Shown piece by piece: positions 1 through 12,284 of a DNA stretch of 64,000 nucleotides (the stretch's first letter is position 1; the number at the start of each line of letters is the position of its first letter). The stretch lies in contig MPNW01000325.1 of NCBI GenBank assembly GCA_011800805.1, positions 5,548 through 69,547 of the forward strand, given 5' to 3'. This stretch comes from Hirudo medicinalis (lineage: Eukaryota > Annelida > Clitellata > Hirudinida > Hirudinidae). Under the pieces are notes generated by a model, which was given only the letters and a program-made list of their open reading frames with translations, was not told where the DNA came from and did no database searches. A program made the translations under genes and the position numbers.

Positions 1-12
1 GTCATCATCGTG

Positions 13-46
<34 letters not shown>

Positions 47-55
47 TATCATAAC

Positions 56-139
<84 letters not shown>

Positions 140-140
140 G
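1..140. repeat. (CAT/ATC)n microsatellite at window edge
   Basis: This is an almost pure ATC trinucleotide array, with only a few interruptions near its left end (a CGTGT at about 9-13 and an ATAACC near 50). It runs off the window edge, so its full length is unknown. The methionine- or histidine-like translations it gives are artefacts of the repeat. Confidence 0.97.
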
Positions 141-371
141 GCAATCTTCATATTTCGTCACCAGGGGGCTGATGTGCAGATGGAGACAAACCTCCAGGTG
201 GTCATTCCAAGCATAGAATTTTCGGCAAACCTTTTAACCGAACTCCACTTGACGAGAATTCTTTTCTCGATTTATTTATATTTATTTGTGGCAAAACCAA
301 CAATGAGAAAATACAATAAAATGTGAAAAAATTCTCTTTTTTAATGATTGAATGGATGACTAAATAAATGA

Positions 372-482
372 CTGATTGATTGATTGAATGAATGAATGAA
401 TGAATGAATGAATGAATGAATGAATGAATGAATGAATGAATGAATGAATGAATGATTGATTGATTAATTGATTGATTGATCT
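372..482. repeat. (AATG)n flanked by (GATT)n
   Basis: A tetranucleotide array, AATG for about 70 bp, is bordered on both sides by GATT units, so it is a compound microsatellite. Looser AATG-like sequence continues to about 550. Confidence 0.95.
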
Positions 483-1010
483 ATTGAAGAAATGGATAAA
501 TGAAGGAATGAATGACAAAATGAATGATCGAGTGAATAAGAGAATGGATGAAAGCTACTAAACAGCACGAAAGCAGCACAAAGGAGCCGAGAGCAGACAA
601 AGCAGTAAACACTCCAAGCAAGCGCCCTCATCACAAGTCGAGAATGCCTCAGGAAAAGCTGGAAAACAGATGGTGGGGTGAACTCGAGACCTGGGAGTTC
701 AAGTCCCAGGCATGAATGTCCCGATGACCATTTGGGGCGGTGGGTGGCCTTTGAAAGCCCTGGTAGATAAATTTGAGAACACCAAGATTACGCCAGTTAA
801 GTCCAAATCATCTCAGTTACATCTCCACTTTCAGGACTTGATTTGTGAGGGACATGAGACGAAAAAAGAATAAATTGTTATTTTTAAATTTTTAAATTTT
901 TTAAATAACCTTATGATGTAAAGTTCAAAAATAACACGGAATTAACATTAAACTAATAAATACGAAATTGAAAACTAATCAATTGATTGATTAAAATTAG
1001 TTTGTTAATT

Positions 1011-1061
1011 GATGATGGTGATGATGACGATGACGATGATGATGATGATGATGATGATGAC
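1011..1061. repeat. (GAT)n microsatellite
   Basis: GAT/GAC trinucleotide run with C/T variation at the third position. Confidence 0.93.
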
Positions 1062-1202
1062 AAAGTTTAGAAAGTCATACAAATTACTGACAGCATAGCG
1101 TAGCATTGTAAACCTGGTTAGTTTCAATTGACACGTCATCTTCACACCGCTGGTTTTAAGTGCAAAACCTATGTTAGGTGCATTTAAATGTTTATGGCTC
1201 TA

Positions 1203-1331
1203 ATCATCCATCCGTTCATCCATCTATCCATTTAAACAACCATCCTTCCATTCATCCATTCAGATATTCAATTATTCGTCCAATTATTCTTCCATCCATC
1301 CATCCATCCATCCATCCATCCATCCATCCAT
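1203..1331. repeat. (CATC)n microsatellite
   Basis: Degenerate CATC units at the left become a perfect CATC run at about 1290-1331. The same tetranucleotide recurs at 57.86 kb (as GGAT) and 61.48 kb. Confidence 0.93.
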
Positions 1332-1584
1332 GCCGACCTCCACCAGTTGAACTTAATTAACTCAAGATAAGAAGCTCTGGCTTAAGAACGTCTGATCAAC
1401 GTGAGTGTCGCAGGAGTTCAAGTGGATGAACTTCGAGGAACCGTCTCGTCACAGCTTGTTGTTTTTGCTGTTTTTGTTGATGTTTTTGTTGTTTTTTTTT
1501 TATTGTATATAGTTGTTAGGATATTACAGGAAGCACGGAGACAATGGAAAAACCGGTGGCCGTGAAAGAAGATGTTGCAAGCTG

Positions 1585-1725
1585 AGGATGACGATGCAGA
1601 TGATGATGACGATGACAATGACGACGGTGACGATGATGATGATAATGACGACGACGACGATGATGACGATAGTGGTGGTGTGACGACGACGATGACGATG
1701 ATGATGATGATGATGATGATGAGGG
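1585..1725. repeat. (GAT/GAC)n compound microsatellite
   Basis: About 140 bp of GAT and GAC trinucleotides, purest at the right end. It is open in several frames, giving poly-Asp on the plus strand and Ile/Val or His runs on the minus strand, but no coding context supports a protein. Confidence 0.93.
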
Positions 1726-2018
1726 CGGGACGTGGCGATTATAGACTCGATAACAGAGTGGATGACCTCATTCGACCATCTGGCAGTGAATTCCAACTGA
1801 CACATTGGTGGAATAAATGGTTGCATTCGAAGATGTTCAACAACTGATGCGTCACTCTGGTCTTAATTGAGAATTATTATCGGCAATAAATGCACGATTA
1901 AAATGAAATGAATAAAAAATAATTTTTACGAACACAACACCGTCAACATTCCTCATCATCACCATTGTTAATGCAACGACAAAATAGTATTGCAAATTAC
2001 ATATTATTAACAATAAAA

Positions 2019-2020
<2 letters not shown>

Positions 2021-2052
<32 letters not shown>
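2021..2052. repeat. (ATT)n microsatellite
   Basis: Pure ATT trinucleotides over about 32 bp. Confidence 0.95.
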
Positions 2053-2053
<1 letters not shown>

Positions 2054-2393
2054 GATTGGTAAATTATTCAAAATTTTGATGCTCAATAAAACCGGCATCC
2101 ATCTGTTGTTGGAATGTTGCAGTAGATCAAAAATGATAATCAACCAATTCATGTCAACAGTTGCTGGTCAACAACAGGTAGCATTTGTTAGAGCAATCAT
2201 AATGTTAACAATTATCACCGTCATCATCATCATCATCAACTAAATACAATGTTATTGGACATTCAAATACAATACTACCAAGGGAATGTGTCCCGTCGAG
2301 TTTTGGAGGGTTTTCTTGGCCCAGGTTTGACATCCACGAAGCAAACAAAACAGGTATCGCAATGTTTGAACTTGTGGATGTGAAGATCCGTGT

Positions 2394-2424
2394 GAGTGTG
2401 AATGTGAATGTGAATGTGAATGGA
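2394..2424. repeat. (GTGAAT)n hexanucleotide repeat
   Basis: About five copies of a six-base unit GTGAAT in tandem. The unit length is unusual here, where most simple repeats are tri- or tetranucleotides. Confidence 0.88.
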
Positions 2425-3375
2425 TTGTGAATGCCTGTGACATTTTGAAAGTTATAATTTAAGACTGTAGATGTACAGCAGATGTTTAAAAAATTAATTC
2501 ATTTTTTTCTCTGTATATTATTATCTTAGCGATGTACGTTGGGAAACAGTAGCGTGCACAGTGGTTGATTATATTTTGATATTTCTATATTTTTGTAGGA
2601 TTAACGAACGAAAGCACGGCAATTCACTTCCAATTACAAAATGGTTGGAGATCCGTAGAGATTTACTCAGGAACATAAAACAATGGTATTGGGTTTGGAA
2701 CCCAATAAACATGGAAAGGAAGAAATCCATGCAGCGCAATATCCAATCTACGCACAATTGGAGTAACTATCTCATAATTCATAATTGCATAATATTTCAT
2801 CATTTTCATTCGACCAGGGATCTTATAATTGTTAAAAAAATGTTCTCTGGGACGTGGTATCACGTAGGTACGCTTCACTTATCCTCACATTCAGTCACTA
2901 ATTTAAGATAAAACGCTAAATAAATGAATGAATGAATGAATGAATTACATCAAAATTTTAATGCCCAACAATTAAATATAAAACTAATTACAAACAGCCT
3001 CACTCACCAGTGTGAAAGGATTTCCTCCAAAAACCTTGATCTCTCAGCGAAACAACTCCGAACAAACACTTTTGTCAAACACCTGCTTCTTAGTGTTAAC
3101 CAGGTGAAGAGCGGTGTCCAAGTCGACAGAATCCACAGATCAAAAAGATTTGCAGTGGAAATAATCGTTATCTACTTTGAGTGAGATATTTATTCATTTA
3201 TAACAATGTCCCTATTACGTCATCGTTAGCATGATTATAATTTATTAACCTTTTCTTTTTATTTACCTAAAAACGAATTTGGTGCCTCAGTAGAACGAGA
3301 GCCCACTGAGCTCAGTTCGATTCAGTTTGCGAAAGCTCTGTTCTCGTAGCGTCAACTCGGCTAGATATTTACCGC

Positions 3376-3456
3376 TACCATCGTCGTAGTCGTCATCACC
3401 GTCGTCATCATCGTCATCATCATCATCATCATCACCATCGAACCATCATCGTCGTC
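3376..3456. repeat. (CGT/CAT)n microsatellite
   Basis: Trinucleotides ATC and GTC interspersed over about 80 bp. Similar CGT/CAT mixtures recur at 56.9, 60.1 and 63.9 kb. Confidence 0.9.
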
Positions 3457-4328
3457 TTCATCGTTGTGTTGTTGTATGAGAAATGAAGGAAGGGCCTCTT
3501 TCGACAGAATTTAGAAGGAGCTGTAAGGCTGCAGTTGTACGCTCAAACGGCGTGCACACGGCAAGTACGTGCACACGATATGTGCACGTGATTGCTGTGA
3601 TGATGATGAAGATGTTGATCTTTGATGAATTTATGCTTGAGAGCAAATATGTGCCAGTGAAGTTGAGTGCGTTTTATGTGTTCCTCCATTCACCATTCAC
3701 CATTCGCAAGCAGGTGATTGTGATTAGCACCACTGATGATATTTGTATCAATTGAGGTTAAAATTATTGGCGACGACAAAATCTACTCGCTCGAAATCTC
3801 TGGTATGTTTAAATTTGCTAATTTTCGGTTTCAATGTTTGAAACAAATTTCACAAATTTTTTGTGCTAATTACTTTGAGTCTAAAATTACTATTTTTCAC
3901 GTTTAAGATTCTTCAAATGCTTTCAAAAGGAATAAAGAGCGAGTGCCCAAACCAAAAGAGTTTCTCGACTTAAGAAATATCTTCACGAACTTGTACGCCA
4001 CTTTTACATTCAAAATGTGCACATTTAAAATAACCTTGAAATGTGCTTGAAGAATCAAAGAAATAAATAAAACATTAACAAAACATAAATAAAACTTTAA
4101 CACATAGAATTCCATTAAAAATAGGCCTCGAATTGCGCTTTGACGAATTTCAAGCTATTAATTGCATAATAAACGTTTATTACTCCAATTAAAGATGTAA
4201 TAAAAATAGCTGATGCAGCGTGTTTTATTGAAAAAATATTTTTGGTCGAATGAAAATTTTTGAGCCCCAAACTAACAACAGATGTTATCCGGAGCAAGCA
4301 GCCAAAAGGCACCTAACAACGAGATGAA

Positions 4329-4375
4329 TAAGAATAATAGTAATAACAATAACAACAACAACAACAACAATAATA

Positions 4376-4410
<35 letters not shown>

Positions 4411-4411
4411 A
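4329..4411. repeat. (AAT)(AAC)(GAT)n compound microsatellite
   Basis: The array passes from AAT and AAC units into a pure GAT run. It translates to His, Ile or Cys runs in different frames and has no coding context. Confidence 0.93.
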
Positions 4412-4663
4412 ATGATCGCGATAAATAACTGAAGAGTTTTTAAAATATTTGGAATGTTTCCAGGTAAGCCAAGAAAAATAGATATTTGCTTGGAATATCT
4501 GCTCATCCAGCAAAAAAATTCAACACCGGTGCAAGGCGGGATTCGAAACCAACACCTTTCAGACATCATTTTTGGTAGTACCACAAACAGCAATAACAAC
4601 AATTTAAATATACTTAGAAGTACTTTCATTATGAAGGCTCATTATCAAAGCTCATTTCATTGA

Positions 4664-4918
4664 CACACATGGACATGCACATGACGTGGGCTGGGATTCG
4701 AAACTCCGGACTTTTGGTTGGCAAATTCTGTTCTGGTTCCACCAGAACCCTGTTGATAATGATCAATTGATTGGCTGGAAAGGGTTCGGANCACACATGG
4801 ACATGCACATGACGTGGGCTGGGATTCGAAACTCCGGACTTTTGGTTGGCAAATTCTGTTCTGGTTCCACCAGAACCCTGTTGATAATGATCAATTGATT
4901 GGCTGGAAAGGGTTCGGA
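4664..4918. repeat. 127-bp direct duplication around a single N
   Basis: Bases 4664-4790 and 4792-4918 read as identical 127-bp copies, separated only by one N at 4791. Perfect identity and the lone N suggest two contig ends that overlap but were not merged, not a biological tandem duplication. Each copy contains a short segment (GGGATTCGAAAC) that vaguely recalls a tRNA B-box; a similar one sits at about 4540. I do not call a tRNA or SINE from that. Confidence 0.85.
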
Positions 4919-6498
4919 ATGCCTTTAGATGATGAGTCATCAAGTCTGATCGAGTTACGAGGCTCAAAACCTTCTCACAGGTTGCTGCAATTTCTGTCTG
5001 TTTGCACAGTTGCTTCAGTGGATGTTCAGAATTTTAATCTCTCCTGCATTTATTTCTGTAAACAACTCAAACAAAACGAATAAAAAAACGGTGAGCACGA
5101 GTAATAAATTTATCACTTCAGAATATCATTAGATATTCTCCTCAGTATCAATCCATGCATGGAATTAATTTCTCTCTACATCTACATTTCGTATCAAGTT
5201 CTCTCGTTTAGACACGCGTTCTCAATAGTCCGAATCAAATTTTAACACGTTTGTGATAAACTCATAAAAGTTACAACCATTTTATTTCGATGTTAAGATT
5301 TGATCTTTACATCTTGCAGACAGGAACGTTTTCAGCTTTTTCTAGGGGGGCAAACCCTCAAACAACTCGAAGAAATAACCTTTTTTTTGCTTCTAACCAA
5401 AAATCATAGGGGGGCAAGAGCCAATCAGGGGGACAATAATGACGTCCCTGCTTACAAATAACCTCTTACTAATTTTTTATTTTCCTGGATAATTTATTCT
5501 CCACATTAAAATTACCAAATCGAGTTCCAGGAAATGTGAATAACTGAATAAAGAGACACAAACACGTGTTTCAAATAATACTTCCAATCCAGTTCAATTA
5601 TACGAACTTCCCATTTAGTGAGAGTTAAATCGCATTTTCTCACTTGTTATTTTATGTGATTCAGAAAATACTTTTCTTTTTTTTAGAATCACATTAATTT
5701 TATTATTCTTTGAATTTTTTTGAAGTTCTAACAAAATTCTGTAGCCCATTGAACTGAAATCAATTTATTTGATCCAACAATGCCATTCAGCAATACCGTT
5801 TACCATGTCATTTGCCCGATTGGAGCAAAACAAGTTGATTACTGGATTACTAGTTTCAAAATAAAAAGAACGCACTGTTTTTCTTCCAGTCCAGACAAAC
5901 GAACAATTTACTCTAGTCAAGCAGAATGTTCTTATGACATTGCACTAAATCGCATGTTTTCGTCGAATTATTGGCGATCGGCTTGATTTTATCGACTAAT
6001 AATGAATTTTAAGCCACACTGTCTAATCCATGTCTAGTCATCTGTCATCATCAATTTGTCTCTGAGAGCTTCAAGATGATTTATAATTTAAATGACAAAG
6101 ACAATCAAGTACTCAGATAAATGAATGCTGACACTTCAGGTTTTGTCTATTGAAACTCGGCGTCTCCACAAAAGCCGATTATAGTTCGACAAACTTACAA
6201 TTTATAGTTCGTACATTTTTTTTATAAAATTAATTAATTAATCTTAGGATTTACTAGAGCCAGATCGAAAATGTACGATCAGTGGAATATAATTTTGGCA
6301 TATCGACAAGACACTTGGAGACGCATTTTGTTTTGACTACAGCTTCTGTAAATGGATTTAGCCGAAAACGTTGCATTATTTAATGTGTTATAATTTATTT
6401 AATGAATATTTTAGACCAGGATAACTTGCTGACATTTACATAACATAAACAACATTCACAATTTGTAATAAAATTCTATAAGCTTCGAGCAGCCGAAA

Positions 6499-9400
6499 AT
6501 GGGGCTTTTGCCATGTCAAGAATTGTTAAATCGCTGCGTCAACTTACTGGATGCCTACGATGATTTCAATACCTCAGGAGATAATAATAATAATAACGTC
6601 GAAGAGATGTTGGAGTCTCTCAATGTAGATATCTTTTCTCTTTTAATTTAATTGTTATAACCTTTGTAAATACATATTTTTTACAAAAGAGTTTGGATAG
6701 AGCAGATCAAGTATTTATTACTGAGGTTTTCCTGGGATGCTCAGAATTTTCAAAACTCCTGTCTTTGATAATAGATGATTACTACGAGCATGAGAAGAGT
6801 GCTCTCCTTTCAGACAGAACTCTTCTTAGAAGTAAACAAATCATTAACAATTAAATGAGGAAAAGTCTCATTTGATGGTAAATACAGAAATGATCTGTTC
6901 CAGTTTTCACCTACTTGGTGACATTTCGAATCCAAGATCTCACTCTAGATGGATTGTCAGAGTTCATCCTCCAAATGAGTCAGGCCGAGAGAGTGATCCA
7001 AGTGACAAGACTTAAGTTTTTTTCTTTAAATAACATTTAATTAAAAATCAACTAACCGAAGTTACTAAATTACTAAATATTAGTTACATTCTGTATTGGG
7101 CAGTTCCTGAAGTTTTATCTGGATGAACAGAAATTGGCATCACGTGTTTCAACCAAGTGGTGTGAAATTTGTGATGATGACTTCATTGATGACCAACTGG
7201 CATTGCTCAAAAGGTTTTGTCGAATCCAAGTTTTGAGAATTAAAGTCATATATTTTATTTAGCTTTTGTAACAACAATTACATTCCATTTGACAACATAT
7301 TGGCAATTGTTTCTTATTATTAAATATTGAATTTTTATCCTCAGAGCACTTAATGACCTCCACAATGTCTGCAATCGAGTTGAAGTAGTTCTGAAGTCAG
7401 CTAAGAAAACAAAGAAGACCTCACGGAGTATGCTCTTTTAGAATTTAAAGGCTTTCGACTTAATTCGTTTACAATATTCCAGTCGTTACATTTACAATTT
7501 TATTTGAATTAGTATTCAAATCTTTATGTTTTATCTAAATTTGATTTCCATGTGACTTTAATTTGATTATCCATCCAAAGATTTGAAACAAGCTTTGTTA
7601 AGCTCATTAAGCACTCTTTTAAAATTTTACAAATGCAGGAGATTACCGATGTTTTGGTGATGAAGTACTGACCTTGAAGCCAATGATGGTTAGAAATGCC
7701 ATGTTTGACATTTTTGATAAACAAAAGGTGGTATAAGATATATCTTCATACTCCAAAGATCAGACAAGAGGGCATTTGGAATCTATTTCTGGGAGAAGGA
7801 AAAGCAGAGAAGGATGAGATTGTGAAACTGAATGTTTGGAAAAAGAAATTTGTGAGATGAATTCTGTAAAAATGTCATCCATTTGTAGATGTTTAAATTT
7901 AAACATAAACAAATTTCTGCCTTGACTCCAACATGACAAGATATGTTCAACTTGATTACATTTAATATTCCTAAATTTCAGAACCACCTTGTTGAAGGCA
8001 TGGAATTGAAGATTTACAACCTTGATGACAACTATAATAACAGTAACAACATGAACACAAATAACCAAACTTCAACTGGTGAAACTGCTTGCAAAAGTAA
8101 ATCAAAGGTAATCTGAAAATTTTCCATATCTGTCTGGATATGAAGATGTGACCACCCAAACAGGTGAATGTCATAAGAATGAACACAGCAGCCATCCTCA
8201 GAGAGGGTCTGCTACACAAGAAGAAGGATGAAGAACTGATGAGAAAGTTAGGCAGATAAATTTTACAATGAAATAAATATATAAATCTCAACAAATGATG
8301 AATTTATCTATCATGACTATGATTTAAGTATAATAAACTACAATTCAATCAAATGAAAACATTACAAATTTGATAATTTTGTCAATTTTTCATGAACCCA
8401 GGATTGACCAATGGCAGACAGGAAGTGGGGACCCAATGAAATATGAGGAGTGGCAGAAGAAGGTGAAAGAGGAAGAGGATCAGAAAAAGTATGAGATGGT
8501 AGAGATGTCAAGATTGCTTGGAAAGTTGGCACAAGAGCAGTCCATTCTGGCCAAGCAGCAAGCTATGGAGGTCAAGAAAAGGAATGTGGAAATGATGAGG
8601 ATCCAGGTCATCAAGTTTGTCTTAATTATCATTAAGATACTTAATGATCAAGAATCTATTTATCAAAGTTTGAATGTAAAATGTCACCCTGGCAAATTTA
8701 AATGAAAATTAATGGCTAAATTTTCAGAATTATTTTAATTTGTAGTTTCAAAGATTGATCAAATTAATTTAGACATTTTTGTCAAGGTGGATAATCAGAA
8801 ATCAGAGACTGGTCAGAATTATGATTGCAACTTAAAATTATCTTTATAATGTTTCAGGCTGCTGTTCTCATGCAGGAATATTTGGTCACGAAACTGAAGG
8901 AGGAGGAGAAAATGAGGTATTTGTTATAACCCTAACCCTTATATTTTTTAAGTGCTGACCAACTTATATCCCCATCTGTTGCACTACATTCAGCTCATAC
9001 ATTGTTCATCTACATACGTAACTGTTTCAATCCACAAATGACATGTCTTACATACATATGGTTCTGCTAGTTTTTGATTCTAAGTTGGCTTTATTAGTGA
9101 AACACTATCAAGCAATTCTTTAAACCTTTTTTTCAGATTGAAGAGGAAAAAAGTAACTTCGATGAAGAAGGACTCTAAAGAAGCGAGGAAGAAAATGACT
9201 GAATTGAAGGCAAAAGCAGTACAGAGCATGCAAGAAGAGATGAGGGAACTGATGAGAATAGCATTGGAAGAGATAAGTTTCTAATCCAGAAATCCTCCAA
9301 GCTTGGAAAATATTCATCATTCTTAAGAAGACTTATTATTTATGTTTAAAAAATTTGCTTTAAGCTGAGGAGGAAATGAAACAGAGACTTGAGGTAATCA

Positions 9401-10313
9401 GGAAGATTAGGGAGCTTGAGGCAAATAGGACAGTGAAATCAAAAGTTATAGACCTCACTGAGACCTCAGGATGTGGACTGCACACTGAGATGTCTATATC
9501 AGAGGTGAAAATCAGTTATTAGAAGTTTTTTGAAAATATTTTTAAAGCATTAAAATTTTCAAGCTATAAATGGAATTTTTGCTTATGCTTTAAATTTAAG
9601 CTGAGGGAGAGATTGAAACAAATGCAAGAGGAAGAAGCCAAACGAATAGAGGCAAAAAAGAATGAAATCTTTCTAAACAAGCAGGTTTGTATTGTATAAG
9701 TCAAGGATTCAAATGATTAATTTTTTCGTTAACTTTTTTTGTGCTCTGAACAATGTAATATTGTCCAAAATTCTCAAAGATGAAAGAACAGATGATTCAG
9801 GAAACGTTATGCAGCATCTCAAGACATAGGGATGAAATTGCAAAAGCTGCATGCACAAGGTAGTGTGACATGTTACTGATAATCTTGAAAACCATAAATC
9901 TTCCACCAGTAACGGTTTCGACATTAATAAACACATTTAAGAAACTCATGTTCACTAAACACATAGCAAATATTGAATAAAATTTTAAATCATTGCTTTA
10001 CCAAAAAGACAAGATGAGAAAAAGCGAGCGACATCAGTTACAAGGCACAAAACACCAGCCATATTGGAGTTGGAAAGGAAATTCGAGGAATTGAGGATGC
10101 AACGGATGTCTATGGGAAAGTCTCGATGTCCAACGGTTGATGTGAGAAATATTTGATAGCAAATATTCCCCCCAATGGTTAAACTACTTTAAAAATTACA
10201 ATTTATCGCAGCACACGGGAACCTACGTTTGCACAAACATAGGACCAGACGATAAAAGCTGCTGCAAGCAGACGACGGACAAAAAATCTCGCGTAGAACT
10301 TTTAGCAATATAA
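6499..10313 (+). CDS. CFAP99: Cilia- and flagella-associated protein 99
   Basis: Sixteen exons join in phase to 599 residues: 6499-6624, 6690-6831, 6904-7001, 7104-7213, 7345-7427, 7639-7727, 7982-8107, 8164-8246, 8402-8606, 8858-8916, 9137-9276, 9365-9504, 9601-9684, 9780-9859, 10009-10141, 10212-10313. All introns are GT-AG. The N-terminal third is a helical domain (exon 2 has the pattern FITEVFLGC, exon 3 FTYLVTFRIQDL), followed by a low-complexity Asn-rich linker in exon 7. The rest is charged coiled coil with family-like blocks: NTAAILREG in exon 8, SGDPMKYEEWQ in exon 9 and VIDLTETSG then LRERL in exons 12-13. CFAP99 is a conserved protein of motile cilia and flagella whose exact role is poorly defined. 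Identification rests on remembered similarity across the whole length. The start is the first in-frame ATG of exon 1; an upstream non-coding exon cannot be excluded. Confidence 0.85.
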
Positions 10314-10350
10314 CGAAATTGAGTTGTTCACATTTCAAGAGTATTTATTT

Positions 10351-10356
10351 AATAAA
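10351..10356 (+). terminator. Poly(A) signal AATAAA of the CFAP99 gene
   Basis: AATAAA lies about 40 bp after the stop codon of the CFAP99 model, giving a very short 3' UTR, in keeping with the compact gene. Confidence 0.6.
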
Positions 10357-12284
10357 ATAAAAGTAGTCGCTTAAAATGTAATAACATGTAAATTATTCTT
10401 TAAAATGGAGCGCTTACTGTGACCGACATTCAACGTCTTAAAATTTGTTCCTATGTATAAATTTGTAATTACTGCCTGTGATTGATATTAAATACGTGAA
10501 ATCTGCGAAGATAGTTTTTTTCAGTATCATAGTTTTAAGTATCATAGTTCTTCTCGGTGAGGTGCCACTGCCTAATAAAAGTAATTCATTGAATGATAAT
10601 TTCTTTGGTTACCATTATTTTTTGTTGAGAAATCACATTTCAATTAACGCGCTTCTCTCGGAGTGAATTAGACAGATAATCTTGAAAATCTTTAGAATCT
10701 GTTGGGTCAAGGAAAATGTCTCAGATCGGAATATTTGGACCACTTAAATAAGTAAAACCACGAAGAGCTGCAGCTAACAAAATAACAATATGGCAAAATG
10801 TATGACATATATATATATATTAATATTTCATTAGATAAATTTAGAACAAGTATTTTGCAGGCCGGGTTGCGAACACGATACATAACGACTGTCGCCATTA
10901 TTGTCGCCGCTTACTGGAATTCGTCCAACTTTCTGCCAACCTGCACCTGTCGACATGTCGAAATCATGAATATTAATTAATCGTAAACATTCATGAGCTC
11001 GAGAACATGAATACTAATTGTATGAATGAAAAGGTCATGAATATTCACAAGGTTGGAATCATGAATGTTAATGAGATTGACATTATGAATATTCATGATT
11101 TCGAAATCATCGACACATCGATGGCGCAGTAACTACTCTCAGATTGTGCACGTGGCACTTGCGACTGCAATAAATCTATAATAATATTATATAATATAAT
11201 AATATAATATATATATACTATTAAATCTATATTAATCACTACGAAATGCAAGTCCACATTTTTTATTTGGTTGGTAGAGGCCCCTAACTGTCCCTGTGCA
11301 CTGGCACATCCCGACCAGGCCTAAGTTCGGAAGCGAACAAACAGTAGTAACACAGCAGTAGTGTTACCAACGTATTTAAACAGTCACCTTTCGTCTGTTT
11401 TAATCACTCTGAGAAACCATTCACAAGCACTTTTGAAAAATTTAGTCATGACTTCAAGGCATAAAAGACATTGATTGAAATAATTAAGTAATGACATTAA
11501 CAAATACTAATTATGGTAAATGAACTTATTTTTTGCTTTTCTCCTTTAATCTTACTCCTTCTCCACCAACTCAAAGAAGCGAAACGTGGTAAGAGAAATA
11601 ATTATGTTCAGAATTATGACAATATTCAATGATTCATATTGAATTAGGTATCAATAATAATAGCTGTATCTACTTTTGCTTCGATTGAGGAGTTCATGTG
11701 ACAGAAATTGCTTTTACCTGGATCTAGTTAGCAACTCGGTGCTACACACCTGTGTCTTACATAAAACGTTCGTTAATCCTTAGGTTTCGACTCAACGATT
11801 CACCTTTTCAAATCTATTTTCATTCGATTAATCAACGCATGTATTTGTTCATAAAAAAAAAACCATAAAATCGATTTCGTGCATTCATGTTCAAAGTGGT
11901 GAAATAAATGGGTTTTTTTTAATTATGTAAATGTTGATTACTTTGCTTTCGACTGGCCATTTAAGAACAGATTTAATTAGTTGTAATTCTATCTTTTTTT
12001 TTTAAATTTGAACCAAATGAAACGATCGCAGAAATTATTTTCGAAGAACACAACTGTCGCAGGGCGGCCCAATCCTTCATAAAGCTTAAACCGAAGAGAG
12101 GCAGACGACTAATCGAGTTGACACAAGATGGACGTCGAGTATGCTTTTTCGGAGATTTTGTGAATACTGAAATTTTATTAAAATACTTATTTTAAAGTTA
12201 AAATTATTGGTTGATTTAAATTTAATCACCGTGTTTTTTGTTTTTTTTTATATTTTAAACAAGCCAAAACAGCTCTCCGCCGGC
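10357..12284. other. Intergenic region between CFAP99 and PPEF
   Basis: Mostly AT-rich sequence. It holds a degenerate ATGAATATTCAT array (listed separately) and an AT dinucleotide-rich run at about 11175-11225. Two exon-like segments sit before the phosphatase: one ending near 11590 before GTAAGA, and one at about 12030-12138 (basic, open, followed by GTATGC). The second could splice into the AG at about 12263 in frame with the PPEF start, so it may be a 5' UTR exon or an alternative N-terminus. A GC-richer stretch at 11280-11340 was not recognised. Confidence 0.5.
10960..11110. repeat. Degenerate ATGAATATTCAT-type repeat cluster
   Basis: Six or so copies of a core close to CATGAATATT(A/C)A, about 20-30 bp apart. 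The core ATGAATATTCAT is its own reverse complement, so copies read on both strands. The same palindrome is inherent in the large 9-bp array at 61.67-62.05 kb. Confidence 0.7.

Larger units (their letters stand above)
141..6498. other. Gene-poor, microsatellite-rich stretch
   Basis: I see no gene that I can support here. The stretch holds simple repeats listed separately and AT-rich unique sequence. All open frames are under about 120 codons, show no family motif, and mostly translate microsatellites. A short exon-like frame at about 2670-2765 (plus strand, ending in TAA) has reasonable codon content but is closed by a stop upstream and has no partner exon that I could find. The last 700 bp before 6499 should include the promoter and 5' UTR of the ciliary gene that follows; no clear core promoter motif stands out. 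Confidence 0.6.

Noticed and set aside
667..712. Possible tRNA T-arm or B-box (GGGAGTTCAAGTCCC)
   Set aside because: The hairpin is present but no matching acceptor stem, D-arm or anticodon arm was found around it.
1524..1847. Long open frames of poly-Asp, poly-His or Ile/Val on both strands
   Set aside because: They translate a GAT/GAC microsatellite and have no coding flanks. The same holds for frames at 4313-4629, 13645-13921, 56854-57142, 59225-59376 and 60012-60404.
2561..2911. 116-codon open frame and its reverse-strand shadow
   Set aside because: No motif, no clear exon boundaries, and competing frames on both strands of similar quality.
11280..11345. Possible 5S rRNA-like segment (CTAAGTTCGGAAGCG)
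   Set aside because: Only a few bases recall 5S rRNA; the required helices and conserved internal control region are absent.
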